From the NCBI GenBank assembly GCA_964581385.1, contig CAZOOK010000006.1, positions 62,001-126,000 of the forward strand: a stretch of DNA of 64,000 nt, given 5' to 3'. The notes beneath the pieces were generated by a model, which searched no databases, was not told the DNA's origin, and worked only from the letters and a program-made list of their open reading frames with translations. The stretch is from CAZOOK01 sp964581385. Its GTDB lineage: Bacteria; Pseudomonadota; Gammaproteobacteria; Nevskiales; Nevskiaceae. Position numbers and translations under genes: made by a program. Positions 54,239 through 62,953 of this stretch are shown piece by piece. Numbering within the stretch: the first letter of the stretch is position 1; the number at the start of each line of letters is the position of its first letter.

Positions 54239-55169
54239 ATTTATGATCCGGCGCCGCGAAGGTGATGCCGATGACGTCCTTGCCGAGATAAGTGCCGGCA
54301 ACGATGCCCATCTGGAATGTAACGAGTTCGACGCTCGCCGCTGCGGCCGCCTCCCGCAGCTCAGCGAAGCCGGGGATTTTTTCGATACGGCTGAAATCGC
54401 CGGCATAGCCGACCCCGAAAACCGGTGTCAGTAATCCCGCCTTGATCCGTTCGACGCCGAACCGGAACAGGCGTGTATTGGCGTGCTCGAATTTTCTCAG
54501 CCCGGCGACTGCACCGAGGGTGTTGCGGACAATGCGGAGAACCGGCTTCACATCGAGCAGCCGTGCGAAAAGAAATCGCAAGGGGCCGGTCGGGGGTTCG
54601 CCGCGCCTTTTGGCTGCTTGGAATACGTGTACGAGATCGTTGGGGACAATGTAGCCGTAAACGTGCGGAATCAGCTCGTTCAGGCGGGTTTCGATCTGGG
54701 CGGGCGTGGCATCCGCGCGGATCATGCGCGCCGCTTCGATGGCGCTGATCGCTTGCGCGCCAAAGAGGACTTGCGAATCGATCACGCGCATCACAAACGA
54801 TCCGGATAGCCCCGCCGCCATCCGCCTAGTCTTGTATTCCGAAATAATGCCTAGAGACGCATGCAGCGCATTGTCATAAATCTTGCTGCGCGAGCTTGCC
54901 GTGGTCAGGAAGAATACAAAGTCGTACTCGAGAACGAGGTGATCGAGAAAGGCAGCCCTGATCTCGTCCACAGATGTCGGCAGGCTGTCTCCGCTGCCGG
55001 ATTTGACCGGGAAATTCCGGTAAAAGGCCGCGGTGGCTTCCGGGTCATTGTTATCGATGATCTTGAGATCGCCGATCTGGACCGCGACCGGCATGACCTC
55101 GATGCGGTAATCGCGAATGATTGAAGCGGGAAGATCACATGCCGCGTCGATTACCAAACCTATGCGCAT
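54231..55169 (-). CDS. DegV-family fatty-acid-binding protein, copy 1
   Basis: This 312-aa protein is of DegV type: IGLVIDAACDLPASIIRDYRIEVMPVAVQIG at the N-terminus, DSLPTSVDEIRAAFLDHL with the fatty-acid-contacting Thr-Ser, FVFFLTTASSRSKIYDNA and MRVIDSQVLFGAQAISAIEAARMI. DegV proteins bind a single fatty acid and, in Gram-positive bacteria, feed it to fatty acid kinase FakA. No fakA gene is visible here. It is a tandem paralogue of the next gene and has the same length. Confidence 0.87.
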   Translation of the reverse strand: MRIGLVIDAACDLPASIIRDYRIEVMPVAVQIGDLKIIDNNDPEATAAFYRNFPVKSGSGDSLPTSVDEIRAAFLDHLVLEYDFVFFLTTASSRSKIYDNALHASLGIISEYKTRRMAAGLSGSFVMRVIDSQVLFGAQAISAIEAARMIRADATPAQIETRLNELIPHVYGYIVPNDLVHVFQAAKRRGEPPTGPLRFLFARLLDVKPVLRIVRNTLGAVAGLRKFEHANTRLFRFGVERIKAGLLTPVFGVGYAGDFSRIEKIPGFAELREAAAAASVELVTFQMGIVAGTYLGKDVIGITFAAPDHKFR

Positions 55170-55241
55170 AGAACTCCTGTCCGGTTTTGTATTCCATACT
55201 CTAAACGCATCGTGAACGCGGTGGCGAGGGCGCCGGCCGCA

Positions 55242-56180
55242 CTATTCGAAGCGATGCTCGCGCGCTGCGAAAGCAATTGCGATGCAGCCTTCGCCGAGAT
55301 AAATTCCTGTTACGACACCCATTGCGACGACGATGAACTCGATACCGGCGGCCTGGGCAGCTGCACGCAGTTCGTCGAAGGCCGGGAATTTTTCCAGATC
55401 GCTAATGTCACCGCCGTAACCGACACCGATTGCGGGTGTCAGCAGTCCCTCGCGGACACGTTCGGCCGCGAATCTGAAGAGTCTTGATCTGGCATCCTCG
55501 AAATTATGCAGGTTCGCGACCGCTGTGGCGCGGTTGCGGTTGGCGACCAGCAACGGCTTGATATTGAACATTCTGGCGAGCAAAAAACGGTGCCAGGCGA
55601 CCGCTTGCTCGCCGCGTCTTTTCGACGATTCGCGAAGATGATGCAAATCGTTTGGTACCACATAGCCATAAACCTGCGGGACGATCTCATTGAGACGAGT
55701 TTCGATTTCGCCCGGGGTCGCGCCCGCGCGGATCATGCGCGCCGCTTCCACGACGCTAACCGAAATGGCTCCGAATATGACCTGTGAATCGATGACGCGC
55801 AGCACGAAGGGGCCGGTAATACCCGCCGCCGCACGTATAGCCTTCTGCTGGGACAGAATGTCGAACGACGCTTTCAGCGCGTTTTCGTAGATTTCACTGC
55901 GCGAGCTTGCCGTCGTGATCAGGAATACAAAATCGTATTCGAGGACTAGTCGATCCAGAAAAATCTGTTTGATCTGTTCGACCGAAACGGCTGTGGTGTC
56001 ACCGATAGCGCGATGTGCCAGATGATCGCGGTAAAACGCCGCAATGACTTCCGGATCTTTTCTGTCAAAAAAAGTTTGTCCGCCGATGTGAACGGTGATC
56101 GGCAGTAATTCGATTTTGTGCTCGCGGATGTACGAAATCGGCAAGTCGCACGCTGAGTCGACGACCAGGCCGATGCGCAT
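55242..56180 (-). CDS. DegV-family fatty-acid-binding protein, copy 2
   Basis: This 312-aa paralogue lies 72 bases upstream of copy 1. It keeps the same frame of motifs: LVVDSACDLPISYIREHKIELLPITVHIG, GDTTAVSVEQIKQIF, FVFLITTASSRSEIYENALKASF and LRVIDSQVIFGAISVSVVEAARMI. At the lipid-contact site TAVS replaces PTSV, so the ligand preference may differ. The pair probably forms a two-gene unit with the promoter before 56180. Confidence 0.87.
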   Translation of the reverse strand: MRIGLVVDSACDLPISYIREHKIELLPITVHIGGQTFFDRKDPEVIAAFYRDHLAHRAIGDTTAVSVEQIKQIFLDRLVLEYDFVFLITTASSRSEIYENALKASFDILSQQKAIRAAAGITGPFVLRVIDSQVIFGAISVSVVEAARMIRAGATPGEIETRLNEIVPQVYGYVVPNDLHHLRESSKRRGEQAVAWHRFLLARMFNIKPLLVANRNRATAVANLHNFEDARSRLFRFAAERVREGLLTPAIGVGYGGDISDLEKFPAFDELRAAAQAAGIEFIVVAMGVVTGIYLGEGCIAIAFAAREHRFE

Positions 56181-56292
56181 TTTTGTAAACCCTCGGTTTT
56201 TCTCCCTTGTGGTTAGTGTAGCTAGAAACCACAGAGAAATATCCGCTGGGCAAAATCTTTTTGTAATTTACCCGTGGTTTTTTTCGCCTGCC

Positions 56293-57063
56293 TTACTCGA
56301 AGCGGGAGAAATCGGGTTTGCGCTTTTGCATAAATGCGGTCATCGCTTCAATCGCTTCCGGACTGCGCAGCAGCGCACCGAATTGTTCGAGTTCGTATCG
56401 GAGTGTTTCTGCCAACGCCATACGCGAACCGTATTTCAGCATGCGGCGGGTGGTACGAACCGCATTCGGCGGCATTGCTGCCAGTTGCAGGCATTTCTCG
56501 CGCGCGTGCGGCAGTACTTCATTCGCGGGTAATACCGCATTGACGATCCCGTATTCGCGCGCGGTCTGTGCCGTGAACCGCTCGCCGAGCAGCAGCAGTT
56601 CGGATGCGCGCGCGCGTCCCATCGTCATCGGTATGAGGTAACTGGACATCGCTTCTGGACACAGGCCCAGCTTCGCGAACGGCGTCTGGAATGGCGCGGC
56701 TTCGGCGGCGTAGACGAGATCGCAGTGCAGCAGCAGGGTCACGCCGATGCCGACGGCCAGACCATTGACCGCCGCCACCAAGGGTTTGTCGAGATCGACG
56801 AGCGCCTGCAGGAATTGGGACACCGCGCTGTTTTCGTCAGTCGTAGGCGCCTGCAGGAAGTCGCTGAGATCGTTTCCGGCGGTGAAGCAGTCGCCGGTGC
56901 CAGTGATAAGGATCGCGCGTACGCCGGGATCCTTGTTGGCCTGGCGGAATGCGCCCAGCAGCGCGGTGTACATCGCTGTGGTTACCGCGTTCTTCTTTTC
57001 CGGGCGATTCAGACGCAAGGTCAGAATACGGTCGGCGAGTTCGCTGTGGATGTGCTCGGTCAT
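56293..57063 (-). CDS. Enoyl-CoA hydratase/isomerase
   Basis: This 256-aa crotonase-fold enzyme has oxyanion-hole segments GTGDCFTAGNDLSDF and AVNGLAVGIGVTLLLHCDLVYAAEAAPFQTPFAKLGLCPEAMSSYLIPMTMG. A Glu sits in the LCPEAMSS segment. This pattern resembles delta3-delta2-enoyl-CoA isomerases or PaaG-type members more than a standard hydratase. It stands between rpiA and the DegV genes without a clear operon partner. It is distinct from the two crotonases of the Atu-like cluster. Confidence 0.85.
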   Translation of the reverse strand: MTEHIHSELADRILTLRLNRPEKKNAVTTAMYTALLGAFRQANKDPGVRAILITGTGDCFTAGNDLSDFLQAPTTDENSAVSQFLQALVDLDKPLVAAVNGLAVGIGVTLLLHCDLVYAAEAAPFQTPFAKLGLCPEAMSSYLIPMTMGRARASELLLLGERFTAQTAREYGIVNAVLPANEVLPHAREKCLQLAAMPPNAVRTTRRMLKYGSRMALAETLRYELEQFGALLRSPEAIEAMTAFMQKRKPDFSRFE

Positions 57064-57164
57064 CGGATGGCTCCGGAGGATTTAAGACGGATTTCGGGCT
57101 TCGTGTCTCGCAGCGTGCGTGCGTCTCTGGGCCGGCGCGCGGTTTCGGTCGCCAGCACCGGCGC

Positions 57165-57827
57165 TCAGCGCGCAGTGACGGTACGCACGCCGCTGGCGCC
57201 GCCAAGCAGCAGCACATCTGCACCCCGTCGCGCGAACAGCCCGACGGTGACAACTCCGGCGATCAACCCGATCTCTGCTTCCAGCTTGGGTGGATCGACG
57301 ATCGACAATCCGGATACGTCCAAAATTACATTGCCGTTATCGGTCGTGAAGTTTTCGCGCAGTGCCGGCCGGCCGCCGAGCCGGACCAGCTCGCGCGCGA
57401 CATAGCTGCGCGCCATCGGGATCACTTCGACCGGCAGCGGAAACTTGCCGAGCACGCTCACCAGTTTGGATTCATCGGCGATGCACACGAATTTGCGGCT
57501 CGCCGCCGCGATAATTTTTTCGCGCGTCAGCGCGCCGCCGCCGCCCTTGATGAGGTGCAAATGGTTATCAGCCTCGTCGGCGCCGTCCACATAAATCGAT
57601 AGCGTGCCGGCGTCGTTGAGGTCGATGACTGGGATGCGCGCCGCTTTCAATTTTTCAGTACTGGCCTCAGATGATGACACCGCGCCGGGTATCTCGAGCT
57701 TACGCTCGGCGAGCAGCGCAATGAAGTGGTTAACGGTGGAGCCAGTCCCGACGCCGAGTAGCTCGCCAGACTGGACGTATTTCAGCGCGGCTTCGGCGGC
57801 AGCGCGTTTGGCTTGATCCTGGTTCAT
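57165..57827 (-). CDS. rpiA: Ribose-5-phosphate isomerase A
   Basis: This 220-aa enzyme interconverts ribose 5-phosphate and ribulose 5-phosphate in the pentose phosphate pathway. It has the phosphate loop GVGTGSTVNHFIALL, IYVDGADEADNHLHLIKGGGGALTREKIIAAAS with the catalytic Asp/Glu/Lys region, and NGNVILDVSGL. Length and order match RpiA. The region directly upstream of it holds a 255-bp MITE-like element that separates it from yggS. Confidence 0.93.
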   Translation of the reverse strand: MNQDQAKRAAAEAALKYVQSGELLGVGTGSTVNHFIALLAERKLEIPGAVSSSEASTEKLKAARIPVIDLNDAGTLSIYVDGADEADNHLHLIKGGGGALTREKIIAAASRKFVCIADESKLVSVLGKFPLPVEVIPMARSYVARELVRLGGRPALRENFTTDNGNVILDVSGLSIVDPPKLEAEIGLIAGVVTVGLFARRGADVLLLGGASGVRTVTAR

Positions 57828-57878
57828 CCGAATAGTTTCGGGGTTCCGGCGGATCGGCGCCAGTCGCCGCGCCGGGTT

Positions 57879-58133
57879 TAGGGTCTGTCGTCAATTCTTT
57901 GGTCGCCGCGACGGGGCCTGTGGGCGCGCAGCGCGAGGAACGGTGAAGTACGCGAGGAGGCCGTGACGTGGCGCTGCGCGCCCACAGGCCCCGTCCCTTC
58001 GGGTTGCGCCCAAAAGAGCGACGGCCGGCGTTGCAGGCCTTGAACATGGAACCACCATGCCCTGCGGCCTGCGCCTTGGCCGACGCCCTTTTGGGCAGCA
58101 ACGCAGCGATCAAAGAATTGACGACAGGCCCTA
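57879..58133. mobile_element. 255-bp MITE-like element, copy 2
   Basis: The length equals copy 1 exactly. The ends are inverted repeats (tagggtctgtcgtcaattct and its partner at the right end), bounded by TA. The first internal hairpin is a perfect 25-bp stem (57910-57934 with 57971-57995) whose sequence differs from that of copy 1 although the shape is kept. The linker gtcccttcgggttg is conserved. A second hairpin follows (ttgcgcccaaaag with cttttgggcagcaa). The right-end TA forms the TAG stop of yggS. There is no coding capacity. Confidence 0.8.
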
Positions 58134-58835
58134 AGGTCTCCGGCCGAAGATCGCAGTGCCGACACGAACCAGTGTCGCGCCCTCCTCGACGGCGATCTCG
58201 AAATCGTCGGACATGCCCATCGATAAGGTATCGAATCGGTGCGCGTCGACGGCGCCGATGTGGCGGATGTGCATCAGCAGTCCGCGCATCGCGCGAAATG
58301 CCGCGCGAGGTGCATCCGGATCGTTGGAAGGTACTGGCAGTGTCATCAAACCGCGAAGTACGAGCCGCGGCAGCTGCGCGATCTCCGTGCACAGCGACGC
58401 AGCCACTTCAGGCGCGCGCCCGGCCCGATCCGGCTGCGCGGCCAGGTTAACCTGCACACAGACATTCAGTGGCGGCAACTCCGGCGGACGCTGCGCGGCC
58501 AGACGTTCGGCGATATCGAGACGATCCACGCTATGCACCCAGTCGAAGTGCGTCGCGATCGCCCGTGTTTTGTTAGTCTGAATCCCGCCGATGAAATGCC
58601 AAGCCAGACCGCCGTGGCCAAGGGCCTGGAGCGCCGCGATCTTCGGTATGGCTTCCTGGACGTAGCTTTCGCCGAAGTCGCGCTGGCTGGCCGCCGCGGC
58701 TTCCAGCAAGCGGTCCGGTTCAAAACCCTTGCTGACCGCGATCAGCTGGACGGTCGCTGGCATGCGCCCCGCACGGTGGCAGGCGCCGTCTATTTTTCGC
58801 CGTATATCGGCCAGACGCTGCGGAATCTCTGACAT
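58131..58835 (-). CDS. yggS: YggS-family PLP-binding homeostasis protein
   Basis: This 234-aa single-domain PLP protein of the alanine-racemase barrel type regulates free pyridoxal phosphate and amino-acid balance. The PLP Lys is in QLIAVSKGFEPDRLLEAA; then come DFGESYVQEA, WHFIGGIQTNKTRAIA, VHSVDRLDIAERL, LRGLMTLP and LSMGMSDDFEIAVEEGATLVRVGTAIFGRRP. The C-terminus ends at GRRP because the stop codon is made by the adjoining 255-bp element, but the fold is complete. It is divergent from pilT, a common arrangement. Confidence 0.9.
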   Translation of the reverse strand: MSEIPQRLADIRRKIDGACHRAGRMPATVQLIAVSKGFEPDRLLEAAAASQRDFGESYVQEAIPKIAALQALGHGGLAWHFIGGIQTNKTRAIATHFDWVHSVDRLDIAERLAAQRPPELPPLNVCVQVNLAAQPDRAGRAPEVAASLCTEIAQLPRLVLRGLMTLPVPSNDPDAPRAAFRAMRGLLMHIRHIGAVDAHRFDTLSMGMSDDFEIAVEEGATLVRVGTAIFGRRP

Positions 58836-58925
58836 TGTGCTTGCCGTGCTCTCAGTTTGTCGATAATTTCGGGGAGGCGGCCCTCATATCGACCCGCCCA
58901 TTGCATCAGTTTAGGGGAGAGCGTC

Positions 58926-59963
58926 GTGGATATCGCACAGCTACTGACTTTCAGCGTAAAGCAGGGCGCGTCTGACTTGCACTTGTCCTCGGGTGTCGAG
59001 CCGATGATTCGTGTTGACGGCGACGTCAAGCGCATCAATCTGCCCCCGCTTGAACACAAGCAGGTGCACGATATGGTCTACGACATCATGAACGATAAGC
59101 AGCGCAAGGCTTACGACGAGTTCCTGGAAACCGATTTTTCGTTTGAAATCCCCGGCCTGGCGCGTTTTCGCGTCAACGCCTTTACGCAGGCGCGCGGCGC
59201 CGGCGCGGTGTTCCGCACCATTCCGAGCAAGATTCAATCACTGGAAGATCTGAAATGTCCTGGGATCTTCAAGGACATTGCCGAGACGCCACGCGGGCTG
59301 GTGTTGGTGACCGGGCCGACCGGCTCCGGCAAGTCGACGACGCTGGCCGCGATTATCAATCACATCAACGAGAACGACTTCGGCCATATCCTCACCATTG
59401 AGGATCCGATTGAATTCGTGCACATGTCGAAGAAATGTCTTATCAATCAACGCGAAGTGCACCGCGATACGCTGGGGTTCTCGGAAGCGCTGCGCTCGGC
59501 GTTGCGCGAAGACCCAGACGTCATTCTCGTCGGCGAAATGCGCGATCTTGAGACCATTCGCCTGGCCCTGACCGCTGCGGAAACCGGACACTTGGTGTTC
59601 GGAACGCTGCATACGACGTCCGCTGCGAAAACCATCGACCGCGTAGTCGACGTGTTTCCAGCTGCGGAAAAGGACATGGTGCGCGCCATGCTTTCGACCG
59701 GTCTGCGCGCGGTTATCGCGCAGACCCTCATGAAAAAACGCGGCGGCGGTCGTATCGCGGCGCACGAAATCCTCATCGGCACGCCGGCGGTGCGCGCGCT
59801 CATCAAGGAGAATAAGATCGCACAGATGTACTCGGCGATTCAGACGAGCGCTAAGGATGGTATGCAGACGCTAGACCAGTGCCTGAAGGAGCTGGTCAAG
59901 AAGGGCTTGGTCGATGCCATCGAAGCGCGCGGGCGCGCCGAGAACAAGGCCGACTTCGTCTAG
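58926..59963 (+). CDS. pilT: Type IV pilus retraction ATPase PilT
   Basis: This 345-aa hexameric ATPase depolymerises pili for twitching. I start at the GTG at 58926 behind ggggag, giving VDIAQLLTFSVKQGASDLHLSSG. Walker A GPTGSGKSTTLAA, the Asp box HILTIEDPIEFVH, Walker B DPDVILVGEMRDLETIRLAL, the His box GHLVFGTLHTTSAAKTIDR and the family's AIRTLI-like end (GTPAVRALIKENKIAQMYSAIQTS) are all present. Length is canonical. Confidence 0.95.
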   Translation: MDIAQLLTFSVKQGASDLHLSSGVEPMIRVDGDVKRINLPPLEHKQVHDMVYDIMNDKQRKAYDEFLETDFSFEIPGLARFRVNAFTQARGAGAVFRTIPSKIQSLEDLKCPGIFKDIAETPRGLVLVTGPTGSGKSTTLAAIINHINENDFGHILTIEDPIEFVHMSKKCLINQREVHRDTLGFSEALRSALREDPDVILVGEMRDLETIRLALTAAETGHLVFGTLHTTSAAKTIDRVVDVFPAAEKDMVRAMLSTGLRAVIAQTLMKKRGGGRIAAHEILIGTPAVRALIKENKIAQMYSAIQTSAKDGMQTLDQCLKELVKKGLVDAIEARGRAENKADFV

Positions 59964-59993
59964 TCGCCACTCAACAAAACGGGAGGGGCGACC

Positions 59994-61157
59994 ATGGAAC
60001 GCGATCAGGCAATCAAACTTATCGGTCAGTTGCTGACGCTGATGCGCCAGAAAGGCGCTTCAGACCTTTTTATCACCGCCGGTTACCCGCCAGCGATCAA
60101 ACTCGACGGCCTGATCACGCCGGTATCGAAAGATCCGCTGACGATGGAAAGCGCCGCCGTGCTGATCCGTTCGCTGATGAACGATCGGCAGATGAAGGAT
60201 TTCGAGGCGACCAACGAGTGCAATTTCGCGATCAGCCCGCCCGCGATCGGCCGCTTCCGCGTCAGTGCTTTCGTACAGCAGGGTCGCGTCGGCGGCGTGC
60301 TGCGTACCATCAATACCGAAATCCCGACGTTCGAGCAGCTGCAATTGCCCGAGCAGCTCAAACAGATCGTCATGTCCAAGCGCGGGCTGGTGCTGTTCGT
60401 CGGCGCCACCGGTTCCGGCAAAAGCACGTCGCTGGCGGCGATGCTCGGTTATCGCAACGCGAACTCGCGCGGACACATCATTACCATCGAGGATCCGATC
60501 GAATATATACATCCGCACGTGGGCTGCATGGTGACGCAGCGCGAAGTCGGTGTGGATACGTTCTCCTGGGAAAACGCGCTGAAGAACACCTTGCGACAAG
60601 CGCCGGATGTGATTCTCATCGGCGAAATCCGCACGCGCGAAACCATGGAACACGCGGTCAATTTCGCTGAAACCGGTCACCTTGTGCTATCCACGCTGCA
60701 CGCGAACAGCGCTAACCAGGCGCTGGACCGCGTCATTAACTTTTTCCCTGAGGAAAAGCGCGAACAGGTGCTGATGGATTTATCACTGAACCTGCGCTCG
60801 ATCGTGTCGCAGCGCCTGGTGCGCCGCGAAGGCGGCGGCCGCGTTGCGGCGATGGAGATCATGATCAACTCACCGTTGGTCTCCGACATGATCTTCAAGG
60901 GCGAAGTTGCCGGCATCAAGGAGATCATGGCGCGCTCAAATGAGCAGGGCATGGTGACATTCGATCAATTCCTGTTCGAGCTGTTCGAGCAGGGTGCGGT
61001 CGGCTACGACGAGGCGATCCGCAACGCCGATTCGCAGAACGAGCTACGTTTGCGCATTAAGCTGGAGTCCAAGCGTGCCGCTAAGAGCCTCATGGATGAT
61101 GAAGGCGTCAAGCGCATGCAGATGAAGGAAGAAGATCGCGGCCTGTTCATCCGGTGA
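59994..61157 (+). CDS. pilU: Type IV pilus PilT-dependent retraction ATPase PilU
   Basis: This 387-aa paralogue of PilT starts 30 bases after its stop. The blocks are LLTLMRQKGASDLFITAGYPPAIKLDG, Walker A GATGSGKSTSLAAML, IITIEDPIEYIHPHVGCMVTQREVGVDTFSWENALKNTLRQAPDVILIGEIRTRETM and ATLHANSANQALDRVINFFPEEKREQ. A longer C-terminal tail (RAAKSLMDDEGVKRMQMKEEDRGLFIR) is typical of PilU. It assists PilT in retraction under load. Confidence 0.92.
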   Translation: MERDQAIKLIGQLLTLMRQKGASDLFITAGYPPAIKLDGLITPVSKDPLTMESAAVLIRSLMNDRQMKDFEATNECNFAISPPAIGRFRVSAFVQQGRVGGVLRTINTEIPTFEQLQLPEQLKQIVMSKRGLVLFVGATGSGKSTSLAAMLGYRNANSRGHIITIEDPIEYIHPHVGCMVTQREVGVDTFSWENALKNTLRQAPDVILIGEIRTRETMEHAVNFAETGHLVLSTLHANSANQALDRVINFFPEEKREQVLMDLSLNLRSIVSQRLVRREGGGRVAAMEIMINSPLVSDMIFKGEVAGIKEIMARSNEQGMVTFDQFLFELFEQGAVGYDEAIRNADSQNELRLRIKLESKRAAKSLMDDEGVKRMQMKEEDRGLFIR

Positions 61158-61188
61158 CGGATCATATTCGATAACAAGCGGATCAAAA

Positions 61189-62250
61189 ATGCTCAAAATC
61201 CTGCCGTATCTGAAGGTTACCGTCGAAAAGGGTGCCTCCGACATTTATTTCACCGCTGGCGCCCCGGCAATGCTGCGCATCGAGGGTGAGATGGTCGCCG
61301 TCGGCAAGAGTTTGCTGACGACCGAGTTCGTGCGCGAACTGGCGCTGTCGATCCTCACGCCGGAGCAGCAGGATGTGCTCAAGCATCAGTTGGAGATTGA
61401 TCTGGCGACGCAGGCCGGCGGCCTTGGCCGTTTCCGCGTCAACATCTTCAACCAGCGTGGCGCGCTGAGCATGGTGATGCGCTACGTGCGATCCGATATT
61501 CCGAAGATGGACGATCTCGGCCTGCCGGAAGTGCTGAAAGACCTCGCCATGCTCAAGCGCGGCCTGATCCTGATGGTGGGCGCGACGGGTTGCGGTAAGT
61601 CGACGACGCTCGCGGCGATGATTAACCATCGCAACGAAATCTCCGCCGGCCACATCCTGACGATCGAGGACCCGATCGAATTCATCCATCCGAACAAGCG
61701 TTCGATCATCAATCAGCGCGAAGTCGGGCAGGACACGCTCAGCTACGATCGCGCACTGGTCAGCTCGCTGCGCGAAGCGCCGGATGTCATCGTTATCGGC
61801 GAAATCCGTAAGCGCGAAACCATGGACGCGAGCATCCAGCTGGCCAATACGGGCCACTTGGTCATCTCGACGCTGCATGCCAACAATGCCTATCAGGCCC
61901 TGCAGCGCATCGTGAACCTCTATCCGGACGAAATGCGCGATCAGCTGTATATGGATCTGGCGCTGACCCTGCGCTCAATCATTTCGCAGCGCCTGGTCAA
62001 AGCCAAAGACGGACGGCGCCGCGCCGCGGTCGAAGTCATGCTGAACACGCCGTTCGTGCAGGAACTGATCCTGACGCGTCGCATCGGCGAAATCCGCGAC
62101 GCGATGGCGCAAAGCACTGAGCGTGGCGTGCAATCCTTCGACGAAGCGCTGTTCCGCATGTACAAGGCTGAGATCATCGATCTCGAAGAAACGCTGGCCA
62201 ACGCGGATTCCCGCGCCAACCTCGAAGCCAAGATTAACTTTGGAGGGTGA
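61189..62250 (+). CDS. Third PilT/PilU-type retraction ATPase
   Basis: This 353-aa protein follows pilU by 31 bases and shares its overall pattern: LKVTVEKGASDIYFTAGAPAMLRIEGE, Walker A MVGATGCGKSTTLAAMINHRN, HILTIEDPIEFIHPNKRSIINQREVGQDTLSYDRALVSSLREAPDVIVIGEIRKRETM, and the PilU-like FPDE-type run VNLYPDEMRDQLYM. It lacks the long PilU tail. A Cys replaces Ser within the Walker A loop. All catalytic residues remain, so it is probably active. Its role next to PilT and PilU is unknown. Confidence 0.87.
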   Translation: MLKILPYLKVTVEKGASDIYFTAGAPAMLRIEGEMVAVGKSLLTTEFVRELALSILTPEQQDVLKHQLEIDLATQAGGLGRFRVNIFNQRGALSMVMRYVRSDIPKMDDLGLPEVLKDLAMLKRGLILMVGATGCGKSTTLAAMINHRNEISAGHILTIEDPIEFIHPNKRSIINQREVGQDTLSYDRALVSSLREAPDVIVIGEIRKRETMDASIQLANTGHLVISTLHANNAYQALQRIVNLYPDEMRDQLYMDLALTLRSIISQRLVKAKDGRRRAAVEVMLNTPFVQELILTRRIGEIRDAMAQSTERGVQSFDEALFRMYKAEIIDLEETLANADSRANLEAKINFGG

Positions 62251-62311
62251 AACCACGCGCTTCGCGAGCATGCTCGCGGCGTGGTTTCACGCCCGGCCAC
62301 GCTGGCCGGGC
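62250..62311. other. Two adjacent strong hairpins after the third ATPase gene
   Basis: The first is an aaaccacgc/gcgtggttt stem enclosing the 16-base palindrome cgcgagcatgctcgcg. The second is gcccggcca-cgc-tggccgggc. There is no T run behind them. They may act as a transcription attenuator or mRNA 3' stabiliser between the pil genes and rplM. The rest of the gap to 62515 shows no gene and presumably holds the rplM promoter and leader. Confidence 0.6.
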
Positions 62312-62515
62312 CGGGGGTTGGAGAACCACCGAACTCGCGCCAGGGATGGCAGGCATAATCTTCCTAACGAAGCACTGCTCGCGGCTAATTTCGTCGTAAT
62401 CCTGACCTAAGCTTGCACCGCTAGCCCGCGAAGACTAAAATCCGCGCTCTTTTGAAGTAGTTTGGCCATCGTTGCAGGCCGGCTACCGAACTATAACTAC
62501 CGATAGAGCAGGATC

Positions 62516-62950
62516 ATGAAGACCTTTTTCGCCAACGGCGAGACCGTTAAGCGCGACTGGATCGTCGTCGATGCGACTGGCGCCACGCTGGGCCGTCTCG
62601 CGTCCGAAGTCGCCCGCCGCTTGCGCGGCAAGCACAAACCCGAATTCACGCCGCATGTGGACACTGGCGATTACGTGATCGTAATCAACGCAGCCAAGAT
62701 CCACACCACCGGCAATAAGCTCCAGGGCAAGATCTACTGGCGCCACACGGAATATCCGGGTGGCATCAAGTCGACGACGCTCGGCAAGATGCTTGATGAG
62801 CATCCGGAGCGCGTTATCGAGAAGGCAATCAAGGGCATGTTGCCCAAAGGCCCGCTGGGTTACGCACAGTTCCGCAAACTCAAGGTCTACGCCGGTGCCG
62901 AGCATCCGCACACTGCGCAGCAGCCCAAAGTCCTGACGATCCAAGGTTAA
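62516..62950 (+). CDS. rplM: 50S ribosomal protein L13
   Basis: This 144-aa protein is of standard length. It starts MKTFFANGETVKRDWIVVDATGATLGRLASEVARRLRGKHKPEFTPHVDTGD and includes VINAAKIHTTGNKLQGKIYWRHTEYPGG, KGMLPKGPLG and LKVYAGAEHPHTAQQPK. It assembles into the large subunit. It is co-transcribed with rpsI, which starts 3 bases after its stop, as in nearly all bacteria. Confidence 0.97.
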   Translation: MKTFFANGETVKRDWIVVDATGATLGRLASEVARRLRGKHKPEFTPHVDTGDYVIVINAAKIHTTGNKLQGKIYWRHTEYPGGIKSTTLGKMLDEHPERVIEKAIKGMLPKGPLGYAQFRKLKVYAGAEHPHTAQQPKVLTIQG

Positions 62951-62953
62951 CGA

